6,342 bases of DNA from Paracoccaceae bacterium (GTDB taxonomy: Bacteria > Pseudomonadota > Alphaproteobacteria > Rhodobacterales > Rhodobacteraceae): the NCBI GenBank assembly GCA_003545125.1, contig DQCI01000188.1, positions 1-6,342 of the forward strand, read 5' to 3'. Below, one piece after another: positions 4,531 through 6,342 of this stretch. Each line of letters opens with the position of its first letter. Position 1 is the first letter of the stretch. The notes below the pieces were generated by a model. The model worked only from the letters and a program-made list of their open reading frames with translations, did no database searches and was not told the origin of the DNA. Both the position numbers and the translations under genes were made by a program.

Positions 4531-6332
4531 GACCGATCCCCTTTCAGATCCCCGTCGATCCGGCGGGCGTAGCCGCGCGGCGTGTACATCCTCGGGCTCT
4601 CGCCGAGGGCGGCGAGGCGCGAGTTGGAGGAGCCGACGAGCACGACCGTCAGCATGTCGACCTCGTCGACCTCGAGTTGGTCGAGCCGACGGTAGCGGAG
4701 TGTTTCCTCCGGCCGCCCGAGGTTCGAGGCCAAGAGGACCGGCGTGTCGGCGGGGCGATGGTCGAGCAGGATGTCACGGGCTTCGGCGAGCAGGGTGCGC
4801 CGCCGCTTCGAGACCGGGTTGTAAAACGCGATGACGAAATCGCCGGCGGCGGCGGCGTGCAGGCGCCGGACGATGTCTTCGCGCGGGGTCAGCAGATCGC
4901 TGAGCGAGATCGCGCAGAAATCATGGCCGAGCGGCGCGCCGGCGCGGGCGGCGGCGGCTTGCAAAGCCGAGATCCCGGGCGCGGAGACAACCTCGACCCG
5001 GCGCGCGGCATCCGTCACGCCGTGCTGGTCCGGCCCCCGGTCCATCAGTTCGAACACCAGCGCGCCCATCGCGTAGATCCCGGCATCGCCCGAGGAGATC
5101 AGCGCGATGCGCCGGCCCGTGGCCGCTTGCTCCAGCGCGTAGCGGCAGCGATCCTCCTCGCCGCCGAGCGGGAAGTCGGTGCGCTTTTTGCCCGCGGCGA
5201 GAGGCCCCAGCAGGTCGATATAGAGCCCGTAGCCGACCAGCTCTTCGGCTTCGGCAATCAGTTTCGAGGCTTCCGGCGTGCGCCAGGCCGATTGCCCCGG
5301 CCCGATGCCGACGATCGCGAGATGCCCGCGCGCGCGGCCGTTCAGCGCGGTGATCGGGAGGGGTGCCTGGGCGATGGCGCAGGTGGCGTTTGCGGTCTTG
5401 CGCTTGGGGACGACGAGGTCGGTGCCCTCGGCTCCGGCGAGGGCGGCAGCTTCGGCGACGCCATGCGTTCCCACCTCGGCGAACACCACATCGGACGGGT
5501 TGGCCAGACGGGGCGTCATCGCTTCCAGCTCTTGCGCATTGAACAGCTGCAGCGGGACGCCGAGTTTGTGGGCCAGCGCATTTACGGCGGGTTCGTCGGC
5601 CTTGAGATCGAGCGTGGCGACGGCGGCAATCGCGCCGGGCGCGATCCCGGCCTCGGCGAGCGTCTCGGTCACCAGCCGGTCGAGCTCGACCGGATCGGTG
5701 TTGCGGGCACAGCCGACGCCCAGGACTTGACGTTGCGGATGGTAGACGAGCCGGGTGCCGCTGCCGGTCTCAGGCGCGGTGGTCACGGTGAGCGTGACCC
5801 GGCCGTCCGGGTCGCTGTCGAGGCCGAAGATGTTGTCGCCCACGATTTGCGGCGTGCCGCCCGACAGCAGCGCCGACATGGCGTCGCGGGCGTCGCGCGG
5901 GTTGGCGAGCCGGTACCCCTCGGGCGGTTCGTCGAGTGCCACGCCGAGCGCCACGTCGCCGGCGGTGGTTACCGCCGCCTTCGCGTCCAGCGCCAATGCG
6001 ATTTCGCGCGCGAGCCGGTTGGCGCCGCGGTGACCGCCGAGCAACGGCACGACGACGCCGCCGTCGTCCGAGACCGCAAGCACCGGCGGTTCGGTGGTCT
6101 TGTCGGCGAGCAACGGGGCCACGGCGCGCACCAGGATCCCCGCAGCGCAGACGCCGATGACCGGCGTGCCGGCGGCGAACAGGTCGCGCACATGGGTGAG
6201 CGCGTTGGGGAAGAGCGCGTCGGCCCGGTCGACGCGGGCCTCGCGGCCATGCACGGCCAAGCCGAGGGCGGCTGCGATGCGATGGGCGGTGGGTTCCCCG
6301 GCCCGGTTGAGGGCAATCACGACGGGGGCCAT
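4527..6332 (-). CDS. cobJ: CbiG-CobJ fusion: cobalamin protein CbiG / precorrin-3B C17-methyltransferase
   Basis: A 601-residue fusion of two corrin-synthesis modules. Residues 1-125 form the CbiG N-terminal domain (GVCAAGILVRAVAP 60-73, LGGHRGANRLA 98-108). Residues 126-200 are the CbiG middle region, and 202-323 the CbiG C-terminal/CobE-like domain (VLGVGCARNT 203-212, EVGTHGVAEAAAL 286-298). Residues 337-601 are CobJ: SAM loop VGIGPG (341-346), ISSGDAGIYAMGAL (412-425), FYNPVSKRR (503-511), GRPEE (539-543), VGSSNSR (566-572) and MYTPRGY (582-588). CobJ methylates C17 of precorrin-3B and contracts the ring to precorrin-4. CbiG in the anaerobic route opens the lactone of cobalt-precorrin-5A and releases acetaldehyde; its role beside an aerobic-type CobJ is uncertain. 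Such fusions are known in alphaproteobacteria. No frameshift or missing motif is seen. The stop overlaps the cobM start, so CobJ product and CobM substrate are coupled. Confidence 0.93.
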   Translation of the reverse strand: MAPVVIALNRAGEPTAHRIAAALGLAVHGREARVDRADALFPNALTHVRDLFAAGTPVIGVCAAGILVRAVAPLLADKTTEPPVLAVSDDGGVVVPLLGGHRGANRLAREIALALDAKAAVTTAGDVALGVALDEPPEGYRLANPRDARDAMSALLSGGTPQIVGDNIFGLDSDPDGRVTLTVTTAPETGSGTRLVYHPQRQVLGVGCARNTDPVELDRLVTETLAEAGIAPGAIAAVATLDLKADEPAVNALAHKLGVPLQLFNAQELEAMTPRLANPSDVVFAEVGTHGVAEAAALAGAEGTDLVVPKRKTANATCAIAQAPLPITALNGRARGHLAIVGIGPGQSAWRTPEASKLIAEAEELVGYGLYIDLLGPLAAGKKRTDFPLGGEEDRCRYALEQAATGRRIALISSGDAGIYAMGALVFELMDRGPDQHGVTDAARRVEVVSAPGISALQAAAARAGAPLGHDFCAISLSDLLTPREDIVRRLHAAAAGDFVIAFYNPVSKRRRTLLAEARDILLDHRPADTPVLLASNLGRPEETLRYRRLDQLEVDEVDMLTVVLVGSSNSRLAALGESPRMYTPRGYARRIDGDLKGDRS

Positions 6333-6342
6333 TACAGCGGGG
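6332..6342 (-). CDS. Possible C-terminal end of an upstream cobalamin gene
   Basis: On the minus strand the fusion gene's start is written TAATG, so a TAA stop (6334-6332) would overlap its ATG by one base. Codons before it in that frame read CCG CTG, giving a putative ending Pro-Leu. No Shine-Dalgarno is visible before the fusion ATG, which fits translational coupling to a gene ending here. Only the last two codons are inside the window, so the identity cannot be told; another cob gene is likely by context. Confidence 0.3.

Overview
The window looks like chromosomal DNA from a GC-rich alphaproteobacterium, most likely a member of the Rhodobacteraceae/Rhodobacterales. The coding part is GC-rich, with genes packed through ATGA-type overlaps. 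A proC-csaA pair, a type II thymidine kinase and a CbiG-CobJ fusion followed by cobM all fit that group. The assignment is inferred from gene content and recall of the family; no database search was made.

Layout, left to right. Positions 1-350 have lower GC (about 57 %) and hold no recognisable gene. An unidentified reading frame runs off the left edge on the minus strand, and a perfect 22-bp palindrome lies at 311-332. Next comes a plus-strand pair, proC (484-1296, pyrroline-5-carboxylate reductase) and csaA (1293-1643, small tRNA-binding-fold protein), translationally coupled by a 4-bp overlap. The 218-bp spacer 1644-1861 holds several hairpins and a REP-like motif, and separates csaA from the convergent tdk gene (1862-2452, minus). 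A 365-bp spacer with no supported gene (2453-2817) lies between tdk and a divergent small gene (2818-3288, plus). That gene encodes a 156-residue helical protein with a possible phage-CII-like helix-turn-helix. It converges, with a 3-nt gap, on a 115-residue conserved-looking protein of unknown function (3292-3639, minus). The right 40 % is the end of a minus-strand cobalamin operon: a CbiG-CobJ fusion (6332 to 4527) overlapping cobM (4530 to 3739) by 4 bp. A TAATG at the right edge suggests another gene directly upstream of the fusion.

How the genes work together. The CobJ domain (precorrin-3B C17-methyltransferase, ring contraction) makes precorrin-4, which is the substrate of CobM (C11-methyltransferase). 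The two coupled genes therefore encode consecutive steps of corrin-ring assembly, with an added CbiG module whose role in an aerobic-type pathway is not obvious. The left genes are housekeeping: last step of proline synthesis, a chaperone/tRNA-binding-like protein, and thymidine salvage.

I see no CRISPR array, rRNA or tRNA gene, intact transposase, riboswitch or clear defence system. The least explained parts are the left edge with its palindrome, the CbiG-CobJ fusion, and the two small unknown proteins.
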